From contig JAJFPB010000003.1 in the NCBI GenBank assembly GCA_020881915.1, positions 1,612,001-1,676,000 of the forward strand: a stretch of 64,000 nucleotides of DNA. The letters are read 5' to 3'. The notes under the pieces were generated by a model. It saw only the letters and a program-made list of their open reading frames with translations. It ran no database searches and was not told the DNA's origin. Each line of letters starts with the position of its first letter. Within the stretch, counting starts at the first letter, position 1. Source of the stretch: Paramyrothecium sp. XJ0827. Taxonomy: Eukaryota > Ascomycota > Sordariomycetes > Hypocreales > Stachybotryaceae. A program made the position numbers and the translations under genes. Shown one piece after another: positions 31,146 to 40,809 of this stretch.

Positions 31146-32707
31146 TTACCAACCCCAAGTACGGCTCGATGCCGTGAAAACTGGAGGCTTCCACTGAATC
31201 CGCGCCGGATCTATGATCCGTTTCTGCTTCACCTTGGATTTTTCTCGCTGCTCTATTAGCTTTTCCGGTATCACAATCTTGTGGTCACTCTTGTGATAGA
31301 CCTGCATCTTCATGGCTTGCAGCGTATGCTCGACATCCTGAGTCGTCATAGCCAAAGCTACCGAGATGGCTTCAATGGTCACCTTTTCATCGCGCTCGTT
31401 GAAGCCGAGTAACAAATCCAAAATGTTCTCCGACCAGTATTGGCGGTAACTGAGCAGACCCAGATCGGACAGCGGCTTCTCCGGTGACCCCAACTTGCCC
31501 TCAATCTTGGAAAGTTCGTAGGAGAACTGGATCAAAAGGCGACCGAATCCCTTTCTCTGGTACTGAGGTAGCGTCAAGATGCATGCAACGTTATACCCGT
31601 CCGCGCTCTCCTTTTCTTTTGAGAAGTAGCCCACTATATGGCACCCTTTGTCCGTCCTCACGGTCATGACGTAGAACAGGAACGGATCCACGTCGTAGTA
31701 AAGAGCCTTGTGGTCCAGAAACATTTTGGAGAGCAGACAAAGGTTGCGGCACCACGTCCGTTGCCGTCGACCATCAATCTCGAAGAAGGATATGTAGTCG
31801 TCGCGGTAGATTTCGTTGCCAGGTGGGTGTTGCAGTGTGCACTTCCGTCGATGTCGCTTGAAAGCAAACTCGTCGCCATAGTAGCTCAGGCAAAACTCGC
31901 AAATATAGATAATATCTTCTTGGCTGAAGGCCTCCGGGTATGGCGAGAAATACCAAGGGAACAGGTCATGCCGGCCGAACTGAACCTTGGAGATATTTCG
32001 AATACGAGAAACTTCGGTGGGATTTTGAGTCATGGACCCTGAAGTCCTCAGCTTCTCAATCTCATCTTCTGGATCGAATGCCTTTAGGTCCTTTTTTATG
32101 TCTTCCTCCTTTTCGTCCACGTCCATGTCGTCCCCGGCACCAGGAGTCGCGCTAGGCTCGACGCTCGTTCGCATAGGAGTTTCGCCATCAGGGCCGACAG
32201 AGGAGGCTTTTGTTTGGCTCTGGAGCTCGCTGATTTCTGAGAAGTAGTGTTAGTCTGGACTTCACAATTATGGGAGGCCTTGGCTTGCATACCTGTGGAC
32301 GTGCGCGGTGTGGCTGCCTCCGAGATTTCCGACTGCTCCCTCCTCCCCGGACGTTTTTGCGCCTTTTTGGAGGGAGCTTTCTTTGACGGGACCTTGGTCA
32401 CCTTCTTGATTTTCGCATCTTTCGGTTTATCCTTTTCGGCGCTTGGCCACTCGACCTCCCGGTCGAAGAGAATGCGTGAGACCGGAACCCATTCATCCAG
32501 TCGCTTGTTGAAGTTGTCGAAGTTGCAGTAGAACTGCTTGCCGCTCTTCATCTCCTTTATGCTCAGGATCTCGGCTCGTCGCGGATGACCTTCCTTTTCG
32601 ACCCACGCGATGCATCCCGATCGCAGTGTCTCGACCGTCGCCAGCCCTTTTTGCCGCGGGCCATCCGACCCGACAGTGGGCTCGCCATTTGGGGTTCCGC
32701 CGCCCAT
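31146..32707 (-). CDS. ESA1: MYST histone acetyltransferase Esa1 (NuA4/Tip60)
   Basis: Catalytic subunit of NuA4, acetylating histone H4 and H2A in transcription and DNA repair. Two exons, 32707-32293 and 32236-31146, give 501 residues; G plus AA restores Glu before [10 protein letters not shown] chromo-barrel ([18 protein letters not shown] to [13 protein letters not shown]) lies at about 28-75. The MYST zinc finger [23 protein letters not shown] is at about 245-268. The catalytic core has the active-site Cys in [10 protein letters not shown] (about 355), the acetyl-CoA loop [11 protein letters not shown] (about 360) and the Glu in [10 protein letters not shown] (about 390). The Lys-rich linker is typical of fungal Esa1. 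The intron carries a GACTAAC branch site. Confidence 0.95.
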
Positions 32708-33156
32708 GATGATAGCAATGCGCTGTGTGGAGCGATTGATGGAAGAGTAACGCGACGCAATCACAGGGCAAACAGAACAGATGCAGGGGGAATATTTGGA
32801 GGGGCCTAGGCAGAAACAGTGAAGTAGAACGCTTATCGCAGGGCGGTGAGCACTAAAAGGAGCTTATCAATTTACCACTAGAACCTACTGGTGCGCTAAG
32901 AATGAAAGACTGAGGTGGAGACAAGTAGGTAAGTGGGCGGCACTCGACAAACTTCAGCGTACCAAAATGACGGAGTTCACCTCGAGGGGGATTATACAAG
33001 ATCGGAGTAGACCATGCATATTCCGGGTCACTTGGATTATCATGAAGAGATTGATCGTTGTTTAAGCGAAAGATCGTTGTAGGCTATGGAATAGCCTTGC
33101 ACAAAATACGACTGTCAGGTCTTAGGTTGAATCAAATGCACTATTCAGTATCGAAT
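32708..33156. other. Intergenic region, ESA1 to tRNA-Ser
   Basis: About 450 bp upstream of ESA1. No protein gene is supported; nothing beyond ordinary promoter sequence is recognised. Confidence 0.5.
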
Positions 33157-33237
33157 GGCACTTTGGCCGAGTGGTTAAGGCGATGGCCTGCTAAGCCATT
33201 GGGTTCGCCCGCGAGAGTTCGAATCTCTCAGGTGTCG
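33157..33237 (+). tRNA. tRNA-Ser (GCT)
   Basis: 81-nt type II tRNA with a long variable arm. The acceptor stem is GGCACTT against AGGTGTC with discriminator G; the T arm is GAGAGTTCGAATCTCTC. The anticodon loop CTGCTAA places anticodon GCT at 33190-33192, decoding AGC/AGU. No intron. A run of seven T follows directly at 33238 as a Pol III terminator. Confidence 0.95.
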
Positions 33238-33502
33238 TTTTTTTGCTATTTTACTATACTATTTTAGATTGCGGTTAATCTTCACTAGTTTATAATTGTG
33301 TAAATTAGAGGGGAAAAAAAAGAAGGTGACTTTAGGTACTTTCAAGTACTTTTTGCTAGTTATACTAATTATGTAAATAGAGTACTTTAATAATATTACT
33401 TACGCGGCTTTGCACATGTGTTTTTATCCAAACTCTATTGTTATGCGTTATTACAAGGCATTATAATAGAAGACAATAATAGTATAAAAGCACAAAAAGA
33501 AT
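33238..33502. other. AT-rich spacer between inverted tRNA genes
   Basis: 265 bp, clearly AT-rich compared with the surroundings, with many TTTTACTAT and TATAATAG words. It contains the Pol III terminators of both tRNA genes and no gene. Its function, if any, is unknown. Confidence 0.6.
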
Positions 33503-33583
33503 CGACACCTGAGAGATTCGAACTCTCGCGGGCGAACCCAATGGCTTAGCAGGCCATCGCCTTAACCACTCGGCCAAAGTGCC
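33503..33583 (-). tRNA. tRNA-Ser (GCT), identical inverted copy
   Basis: Exact 81-nt reverse complement of the copy at 33157-33237; anticodon GCT is at 33550-33548. Flanks are not conserved beyond the gene. On the minus strand a TTTTT terminator follows after GATTC. The two genes face each other convergently across the AT-rich spacer. Confidence 0.95.
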
Positions 33584-33843
33584 AATTGATGATAATGGTC
33601 ACCTAGTGTGCAACTATGTTACCAGAACCAGAACCCGGCATTCGGGTTCGCTTTCCTGGCGGGGCTGTGATTTCTGCATCCTGCGTTGTTCTACTACTGC
33701 CATTGGCGCTTTTGCATATCAGGATATACAGGTGATCGCCTACGACTAACATAAAGTCGGCTTTGTATGAGATGAGCCTTTGACAAGCTGCGTCGGACCC
33801 TTCTACCACCATTTCCGTGGATTCATGATTCGCGTGTCGCATT

Positions 33844-34812
33844 ATGGCTGAGCTCTCGTCTAATTGGAAAAAGCTTCAGGCGAAACTGAAGAGCGAGGCA
33901 CCCGCCCAAGCCTCGAGCAAGCGAAAACTTGATGCCACACCAGCGGCACCGTGGAAAAAAATCAAGGTTGAATCTGGCTCGACCAAACGCCTAGCATCAA
34001 GAAAATCTTTGAGCGGAGTTCAGGCAAAGAAAATGGGTGGCGTGCACAGTTCGAAGATCGAGGACAAGCCTAATCTAGGTCCGTCCCCTTCGCTGGCACT
34101 CTGGGCCGCAGACAACGACATATCCGCAGAAACGCTAGCGGAGGCTTACGACTTAGGATTAAAGAGCGGTACTGTTCACCTTGCCTCTGAAAAGGACCGG
34201 ATTAACCACGGCTTGACGGAGGGGCTCGAGATCGGCAAGTACGTTGCCGTGGACTGCGAGATGGTTGGTGTTGGACCAGGTGGATACGAGTCTGCCCTTG
34301 CCCGGGTCAGCATCGTTGACTTCCATGGTCGGCAAGTTTACGATTCATACGTCAAGCCGAAGGAGATTGTGACGGATTGGAGAACAGCTGTCAGCGGCAT
34401 CAGTCAGAAGGAAATGAGATTCGCCAGGGACTTCGATGAGGTGCAACAGGAGATCTTCAATATTTTGAAAGATCGAGTGTTGATCGGGCACGACGTCAAA
34501 CACGACCTTGCAGCTCTCATGTTGAGCCATCCACCTCGGGATATCCGCGACACGGCAAAATTTCCTGGCTTTAAGAAGTATGGCCATGGTCGGAAGCCAG
34601 CACTCAGGAATCTTGCCCGGGAAATCCTGGGAGTCGAGGTGCAGAACGGAGCTCACTCGAGTGTTGAGGATGCCCGGGTCACCATGTTACTTTTCCGGAA
34701 ACACAAATCTGCGTTTGATGTGGACTTTGCAAATCGCTACGCGCCGAAGACCTCGGAATCTAGCAGGGCACACCCGGCAAAGAAGGGTGGAAAGAAGAAA
34801 CGAAAGCCTTGA
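33844..34812 (+). CDS. REX4: RNA exonuclease 4 (DEDDh family)
   Basis: 3'-5' RNA exonuclease of the REX4 group, linked to pre-rRNA processing in the nucleolus. It is intronless, 322 residues, starting at the ATG at 33844. The catalytic DEDDh set is visible: Asp137 and Glu139 in VDCEMVG, Asp in IGHDVKHDL (217-221), His271 and Asp276 in HSSVEDAR. The N terminus is Lys-rich with KRKLDA and WKKIKV, and the C terminus ends in KKGGKKKRKP, suiting nucleolar import. FPGFKKYGHGRKPALRNLA is typical for REX4. The promoter is short, about 260 bp from the inverted tRNA-Ser gene. Confidence 0.93.
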   Translation: MAELSSNWKKLQAKLKSEAPAQASSKRKLDATPAAPWKKIKVESGSTKRLASRKSLSGVQAKKMGGVHSSKIEDKPNLGPSPSLALWAADNDISAETLAEAYDLGLKSGTVHLASEKDRINHGLTEGLEIGKYVAVDCEMVGVGPGGYESALARVSIVDFHGRQVYDSYVKPKEIVTDWRTAVSGISQKEMRFARDFDEVQQEIFNILKDRVLIGHDVKHDLAALMLSHPPRDIRDTAKFPGFKKYGHGRKPALRNLAREILGVEVQNGAHSSVEDARVTMLLFRKHKSAFDVDFANRYAPKTSESSRAHPAKKGGKKKRKP

Positions 34813-35483
34813 GCAGCAGCCTGAAATACTCAAATGTCGTGGGGCGGGGAGAGGACGGTGATTATGAGTTTACCGATTGTATAGGAAGACTTTCTTCAAC
34901 GAGATACCCTTTTTATAGAAGCAAGGACTTATACATGTATCAGCATGATCTCGGTGCCACAATGTCTGTTTGGATGGCGTCTGTTCATCGGTGCAGCGGC
35001 ACATTCACCTGCGACCCGCATTGCGTTTAAAGCGGGCTCACAGATTTCTGACCTGTACACGGGTAACATCAATCTGAGTGCAAATATGTTGGCATCGCGA
35101 CAGGGCATGAGTTGTTGTGTAAAACGTAGTCAGTGGCATTCCATCCTTAGCAGGCAATACACTGCGAGAAACAATACAAATTCGCAACTCTTTTCCCTCT
35201 TCAATCGCTCTATCTGGCCCTATTGATCGTGCAAAGTCAAGCAAACGTTTAGCAAATCAAGAAAGAAGTCGAACTCGCAAGTGCAGGTAAATGTAGAATG
35301 GGAGCCTGAAGATGGGTAGGTTCAGGGTAGGCTATGATTACCAGTCGCGTGTACTTTACGCGCTACCTTCCGCAACAAGCCAACTAGTGCCCACTGAAGA
35401 CGCGACCTCCCAAAGCAACTCTGGCAGGAGCTCCTCAAGTTCACATAGCACATACCCGAACCAGAACACAAGCCAAAGTTACA
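34813..35483. other. Intergenic region, REX4 to RNase H2C
   Basis: About 670 bp. An open frame at 35312 upstream of RNase H2C is not a start for that gene: it is in another frame, and its ATG is followed by Ser/Asn-rich sequence with no family resemblance. No RNA gene is recognised. Confidence 0.5.
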
Positions 35484-36008
35484 ATGGCTCAGCCGATTCT
35501 AACACTCAAGCAGAAGGAAGCTGTACCCAAAGCTGCAGCCAACCTTTTGCCATGTCGCGTTCACTACAACGGATCACTGGATGGGATAACACCATATTGG
35601 AATCCAAGCAAAGACGACGGTATGTATTAGAGGTGTTACTTCTGCGTGGAAACGTACGCTGACAGAAATTCGCCAGACGGAAACAAGATAGCGTACTTTC
35701 GAGGTCGAAAACTTCACGGCCAGACAATCAACCTCCCCAACCAGTACCGTGGGGTGGTAGCGGAGCGAGGACCAGAGGCCGCGGCACAGGTTTTGCCTGG
35801 TCTGGATGAGGGCAAGGACGAGGACGATATCCCAGCGACGAAAATAGGCACACTGAACATCACAGCCGAGTTCGACGAGGTAGTAGTTTGGGGACACGAA
35901 ACGTTGGCGAACGCAGAGGACGACCCTTACATCCGTGGCATGGACGAGTGGCTTCAAATAGCCGAACAGGCAGGTCTTCCACTCGGTGGTGATCGAAGCA
36001 GGCATTAA
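35484..36008 (+). CDS. RNH203: Ribonuclease H2 subunit C
   Basis: Non-catalytic subunit of RNase H2, which removes ribonucleotides from DNA and degrades RNA-DNA hybrids in the nucleus. Two exons, 35484-35619 and 35677-36008, give 155 residues. Exon 1 encodes MAQPILTLKQKEAVPKAA and then LLPCRVHYNGSLDGITPYWN, the signature start of the triple-barrel subunit. Exon 2 continues KIAYFRGRKLHGQTINLPNQYRG, then FDEVVVWGHE. G plus AC restores Asp; the competing acceptor at TGACAG would run into a stop after eight codons. The frame switch at the intron splits the gene, so single-frame scans miss exon 1. Confidence 0.88.
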
Positions 36009-36743
36009 CGAAGAACAGATCCACTCATACGAAGGTGAAAATGAACCAACAAAGAAATGAAGCTACCGACGGTAGCTGTTCGGGAACAAAAGGCGAATCT
36101 ATATTTCCAGGACCATGACCGCATACCTCTTGGACGACCATCGGCGCAGGCGTACGGAACACAAAACGCGTTGACTTCTGCATGCAGGCATGCCGAGCAC
36201 TCTGGTCGAGGGGACACGACCGAAAGCAGCAGAGGCATTTTTGAATATGTTGGTCGCATGGATTGACGTATTATTACGTCGATGGACAATGGGCAGTGGA
36301 AACAATGGTGAATGATACCCGCTCAGGATGGTCTACATAGGCGGTGCATACCCACCTAGCCTTACGATAGATCAGAGCAGCAAAGTGATTGGGAAGAGTC
36401 TCCCTGGAATAAGTCTCCGTCAGCATCTAATAACATGACATATACCTTGGAGTAATGCATAGCTTCATCTCCAGGCGATATTCTAGCCAAGGTTGGAGTG
36501 GCCTAACGTAAAGGTACGGTACGTAGTGTCATGCAATCAATTAAAGTCGCGTCGCTATTAAGTGCCCCTCGACGCGTCTCACCTTTTTTACGCGCCCAGC
36601 TCGCGTTTTCCCATTAAACAGCCCCCCTGAAGTAGACCTTCTCCGCATCGCATCCCGCCTAATTTTGGCAGCCCTTGCTTGGATTCCAGCAACCTCCATT
36701 TCTGACGTCGACATCGACATTGCCTAGCAACTTGCTCGCCAAG
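36009..36743. other. Intergenic region, RNase H2C to MCM6
   Basis: About 735 bp. The MCM6-proximal part has an ACGCGT box (listed separately), TTTACGCGCCC and CTCGCGTTTTCCC, and an AAAGGTACGGTACGTA stretch near 36510. No gene is seen. Confidence 0.55.
36572..36577. promoter_or_regulatory. ACGCGT MCB-type box upstream of MCM6
   Basis: An exact ACGCGT 167-172 bp before the MCM6 ATG, followed within about 20 bp by ACGCGCC. MCB boxes are the known MBF sites controlling MCM and other G1/S genes in yeasts; binding here is inferred. Confidence 0.5.
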
Positions 36744-39700
36744 ATGGCTCTTTCAAGCGATGCCGGATACATGATGTCGGATGCCCTCTCACGGGCTCCT
36801 TCAACCCCTGGCGGTATGACCCCTAGGGCGAACCTGGGCTTTCCCTCCTCGTCCTCTGCTCGTCCCCGAGGTCCCCCGTCAGAAAACCTTGGAGCGCCCA
36901 GCGACGACGAAGGTGATGGTTTCGCCGACGATCAAGTGCCGCGCGGTTCCCGCCGACCGAATACATCTGAAATTTCTCGTGTGGATGACCGAATTGGCCT
37001 GCTGGTTCAGGAACACTTCGAGGGCTTCCTTGAGACGTGAGTCTGCGCGCCATGGCCCGCCCTGCCTTCAAGAAGCCGCTGTGCAGGAAAGCATCTGTTT
37101 CCTAACACCATTTTAGCTTCGCCGAGGATCCGTTGTCCTCTGGCGCACCGACATCGAGCGCCGTCACCACGGACAAGTACTACATTGCCCAGATCCGAGG
37201 AATGCGACACTACCAGCTTTCCACCATCTATGTTGACTACCGGCACCTGGCATCATATGAGAACGGTAGTTTGGCAGACGGCGTGATGAGGCAGTACTAC
37301 CGGTTCCTTCCTTTTCTCACGGCCGCCCTGCACAACATGATTGCCAAGTATGAGCCACAGTACTTCCGTGAACACAGGCAACCCACGGCCTCGAGCAAAA
37401 TGACAACGTCAGCCGCAAGCCAGTACAGCTCAGGTACCCAGAGCGAGACTTCGGGGAGGCGCAACGAGCACCAGCAGACTGACAAGCTCTTCTCCATCGC
37501 ATTCTACAACCTCCCCTTGGTGTCACGCGTGCGTAGTCTGAGAGCCGCCAACATTGGTCAGCTTTTGTCTATATCTGGCACCGTCACGAGAACTTCGGAA
37601 GTCCGACCAGAACTGTCACTTGCCACATTCGTCTGTGAAGCCTGCCGAGCTGTTGTCCCGAACGTGGAGCAGACCTTCAGGTACACTGAGCCGACGCAAT
37701 GCCCCAACTTGAATTGCCAGAACCGAATCGCGTGGCAGCTCGATATCAGACACAGCACTTTCGTGGACTGGCAGAAAGTACGCATTCAGGAGAACAGCTC
37801 CGAAATTCCTACTGGCAGCATGCCCCGGACACTGGATGTTATCCTGCGTGGAGAGATTGTTGACCGTGCCAAGGCTGGCGAGAAGTGCATCTTCACTGGA
37901 GCACTAATTGTTGTTCCTGACGTTAGCCAGCTCGGACTTCCCGGATTGAGGCCAACCGCTATACGGGATGACCGCAACGTGCCCAGAGGTGCTGACGCTG
38001 GAGGTGCTGGAATCAGTGGTCTCAAGGCCCTTGGTGTTCGAGATCTGACATACCGCTTGGCTTTCCTTGCTTGCATGGTCACACCCGAGAGCGCTGCCAT
38101 CAACCAAGCCGCTACGGCGAGCGCGGCGGACGTTATCAACTCCCTGACGCAAAATGTTGCTGCTGAAGGTGCAGACACCCCCGAAGATGCACAGGCTGCC
38201 ATTCTTTCATCCATGAATCCTTCTGAGATTGAAGACTTGAGAGCAATGGTGCACGGAGACCACATCTATGCACGTCTCGTGCAGTCAATTGCGCCCATGG
38301 TGTATGGCCATGAGGTCGTCAAAAAGGGTCTCCTCCTGCAGCTCATGTCTGGTGTGCACAAATCCACAGCCGAGGGCATGCAGCTCCGTGGTGACATCAA
38401 CATCTGCATTGTCGGTGACCCTAGTACCTCCAAGTCTCAATTCCTCAAGTACGTCTGCTCTTTCGCTCCACGAGCCGTGTATACCAGTGGCAAGGCTTCC
38501 TCAGCTGCTGGTTTGACCGCTGCCGTGGTTAAAGACGAGGAGACTGGCGAGTTTACAATCGAAGCTGGTGCCCTCATGCTGGCAGATAACGGCATATGTG
38601 CCATCGACGAGTTCGACAAGATGGACATCTCTGACCAGGTCGCAATCCACGAGGCGATGGAACAACAGACCATCTCTATCGCAAAGGCTGGCATTCAGGC
38701 CACACTGAACGCTCGAACCAGTATCTTGGCTGCTGCCAACCCTGTCGGTGGCCGGTACAACCGCAAAACCACTCTTCGATCCAATATCAACATGTCAGCG
38801 CCTATCATGTCTCGTTTTGACTTGTTCTTCGTGGTGCTCGACGAATGCAACGAGCAGATCGATCGTCACCTGGCTGAGCACATTGTTGGCATTCATCAGC
38901 ACCGTGACGAAGCCGTGCAGCCTGAGTTCAGCACCGAGCAGCTGCAACGATACATTCGCTTTGCAAGGACATTCCGGCCTCAATTCACCGACGAAGCCAA
39001 GGAGGAGCTTGTTCAGCGTTACAAGGACCTGCGTGCGGACGATGCGCAGGGTGGTATTGGCATGAACTCGTACAGAATTACGGTGCGTCAGTTGGAGAGT
39101 ATGATCCGTCTGTCCGAAGCCATTGCCAAGGTCAACTGCGTCGAGGAGATCAGCCGCGAGTTTGTCACAGAGGCGTACAATCTTCTTCGCCAGAGTATCA
39201 TCTCAGTTGAACACGACGACATCGAGATCGACGAGGACACGCAGGAGGACAGCGAGACCCTCCGCCGTGCCGCTGATGCCGCAGCTGGCAGAGATCTGGA
39301 GGGAGATGCGGCCATGGCCGAGGACGACCACCAGCCTGCAAACGGAGGTAGCTCGCAAGCCAAGAACAAGCACAAGATCACCTACGACAAGTACATCAAG
39401 ATGGTCAACATGATTGTCCAGCGCGTCAATGATGACGAGAGTGGCAGTGGCGACGGCGTTGACGGCGACTCGTTGGTAAGCTGGTACTTGGAGCAGAGGG
39501 AAGAGGAGCTGGAGAGCGAGGAGGCCTACCACGAGGAGAAGGCGCTCGCTGTCATGGTTCTCAAGAAGATGGTCAAGGTAAGCACGAGGCGACTGATTCA
39601 TGTTTAAAAGATTGAGTGACGCTAATCTACCCCTAGGACAATATTCTCATGGCACTGAGAGGCGATGGTCTCGTCGACGACGACGAAGCCGGCGCCTCAA

Positions 39701-39765
39701 GTTCCGCCGCCTCTGCGCGCATCGTCTACGTCCTCCATCCAAACTGCGCCGTGGAGGAGTACTAG
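36744..39765 (+). CDS. MCM6: DNA replication licensing factor MCM6
   Basis: Subunit of the MCM2-7 replicative helicase. Three exons, 36744-37036, 37117-39577 and 39637-39765, give 960 residues. MCM6 identity comes from RVDDRIGLLVQEHFEGFLE and the VRIQENSSEIPTGSMPRTLDVILR type stretch. The Zn motif starts at CEACRAVVPNVEQTF (about 271) and ends with CPNLNC. AAA+ motifs are Walker A GDPSTSKSQ (about 530), Walker B CAIDEFDKM (about 592) and the Arg finger SRFDLFF (about 662). The third exon encodes DNILMALRGDGLVDDDEAG and the end NCAVEEY. An acidic insert with Ala-rich sequence precedes the C-terminal winged-helix region. Confidence 0.96.
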
Positions 39766-40809
39766 AGCCCAAACTAGACGTCTTCCACTTCGTCCACGTG
39801 GTAAGGAAAGAGTAGGCAGGCGTTTGCTGGGCTGGCGTTGCTTGTTCTATTTAACGTGTTTACATGAGATGTATGATGGAAAAGAACGCAAGGATAGCTA
39901 GAGGAAACCAAGGGATGGTGCATGTAGGAGTTTGGGAGTTATGACGGCGATGCACTGCTCTGGCCTCGACGGCACTGTCCTACGAAGTCATTGCATCTGC
40001 CTGTCGCGAGAACAGTATTGAGGGTATCAACGATTTCAGTTACGCAATAAAGCATTGAAGTTCAAGATAACGGGGAACAAAATGATTGAAAACATATCGA
40101 TATTTCTGCAAATGGGCCACTACCTATTTCACACCCCGGAAGCCCATCCAGCTCAAGTTTCCAGTCCAAAGTCCGAGGCGTTTGATAGATCCCCTTTTCA
40201 AAAGGCCCTATCTACCCACCTCCCTTCTCCTATCGCCATCGCCCCCTCCCGAAGTATGATAAGCCAGACACCGGTATGATAGCTGTGGATGTCACGGCTC
40301 ACAAAAAATTGTATCAAAAGACGGTCGGAGTGCAGCCAGCTGAGCACTGACATTCCCAATAGCAAAACTTGCCCTTCCAACGTGGGTGCAGCAGGTCTTT
40401 TTTTGGGCTCGACGTCCGGTGAGTGTCATTTGAGAAACGACGTGTTTGGAGAGAAGAGAAACCAACGCGCAAAATAAAAATAAAGAGTCAGATACACGAG
40501 CCCAGGACCGATGAACGAGCGGACCGAGGATGCGTCTGCACAGGCCGCACGGAGATAATACATCCTAGCCAACCTTCTGATTTCAGAGCTTGTACACGCT
40601 GCCACTCAAATCGGGTAAGATGGGCAGGCTCAGCGCAATCCAAGTCGCCGAGAAAGGGATATTAGGTTGATCCCATAATATTTGTAAGAAAAAAAGGCGT
40701 ACTACTAGCACGACCGGCCTGTGTTTATTCGGCTGTGTCATTAGAAATTGACGGACAACGACCCCAAAGATGAGGTTGCCACGACATTGCGTTTCCGAAA
40801 CCAGGCTCT
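39766..40809. other. Convergent intergenic region, MCM6 / RGG protein
   Basis: About 1 kb between convergent stop codons. It contains AATAAA-like words (CAATAAAGC near 40050 and AAAATAAAAATAAAG near 40475). No gene or repeat is recognised. Confidence 0.55.

Noticed and set aside
33157..33583. Inverted repeat as a transposon with terminal inverted repeats
   Set aside because: The arms are complete tRNA-Ser genes with Pol III terminators, and there is no transposase or target duplication.
35312..35662. 116-residue ORF upstream of RNase H2C
   Set aside because: Its sequence is Ser/Asn/Gln-rich and in the wrong frame; the RNase H2C exon at 35484 overlaps it and matches the family.
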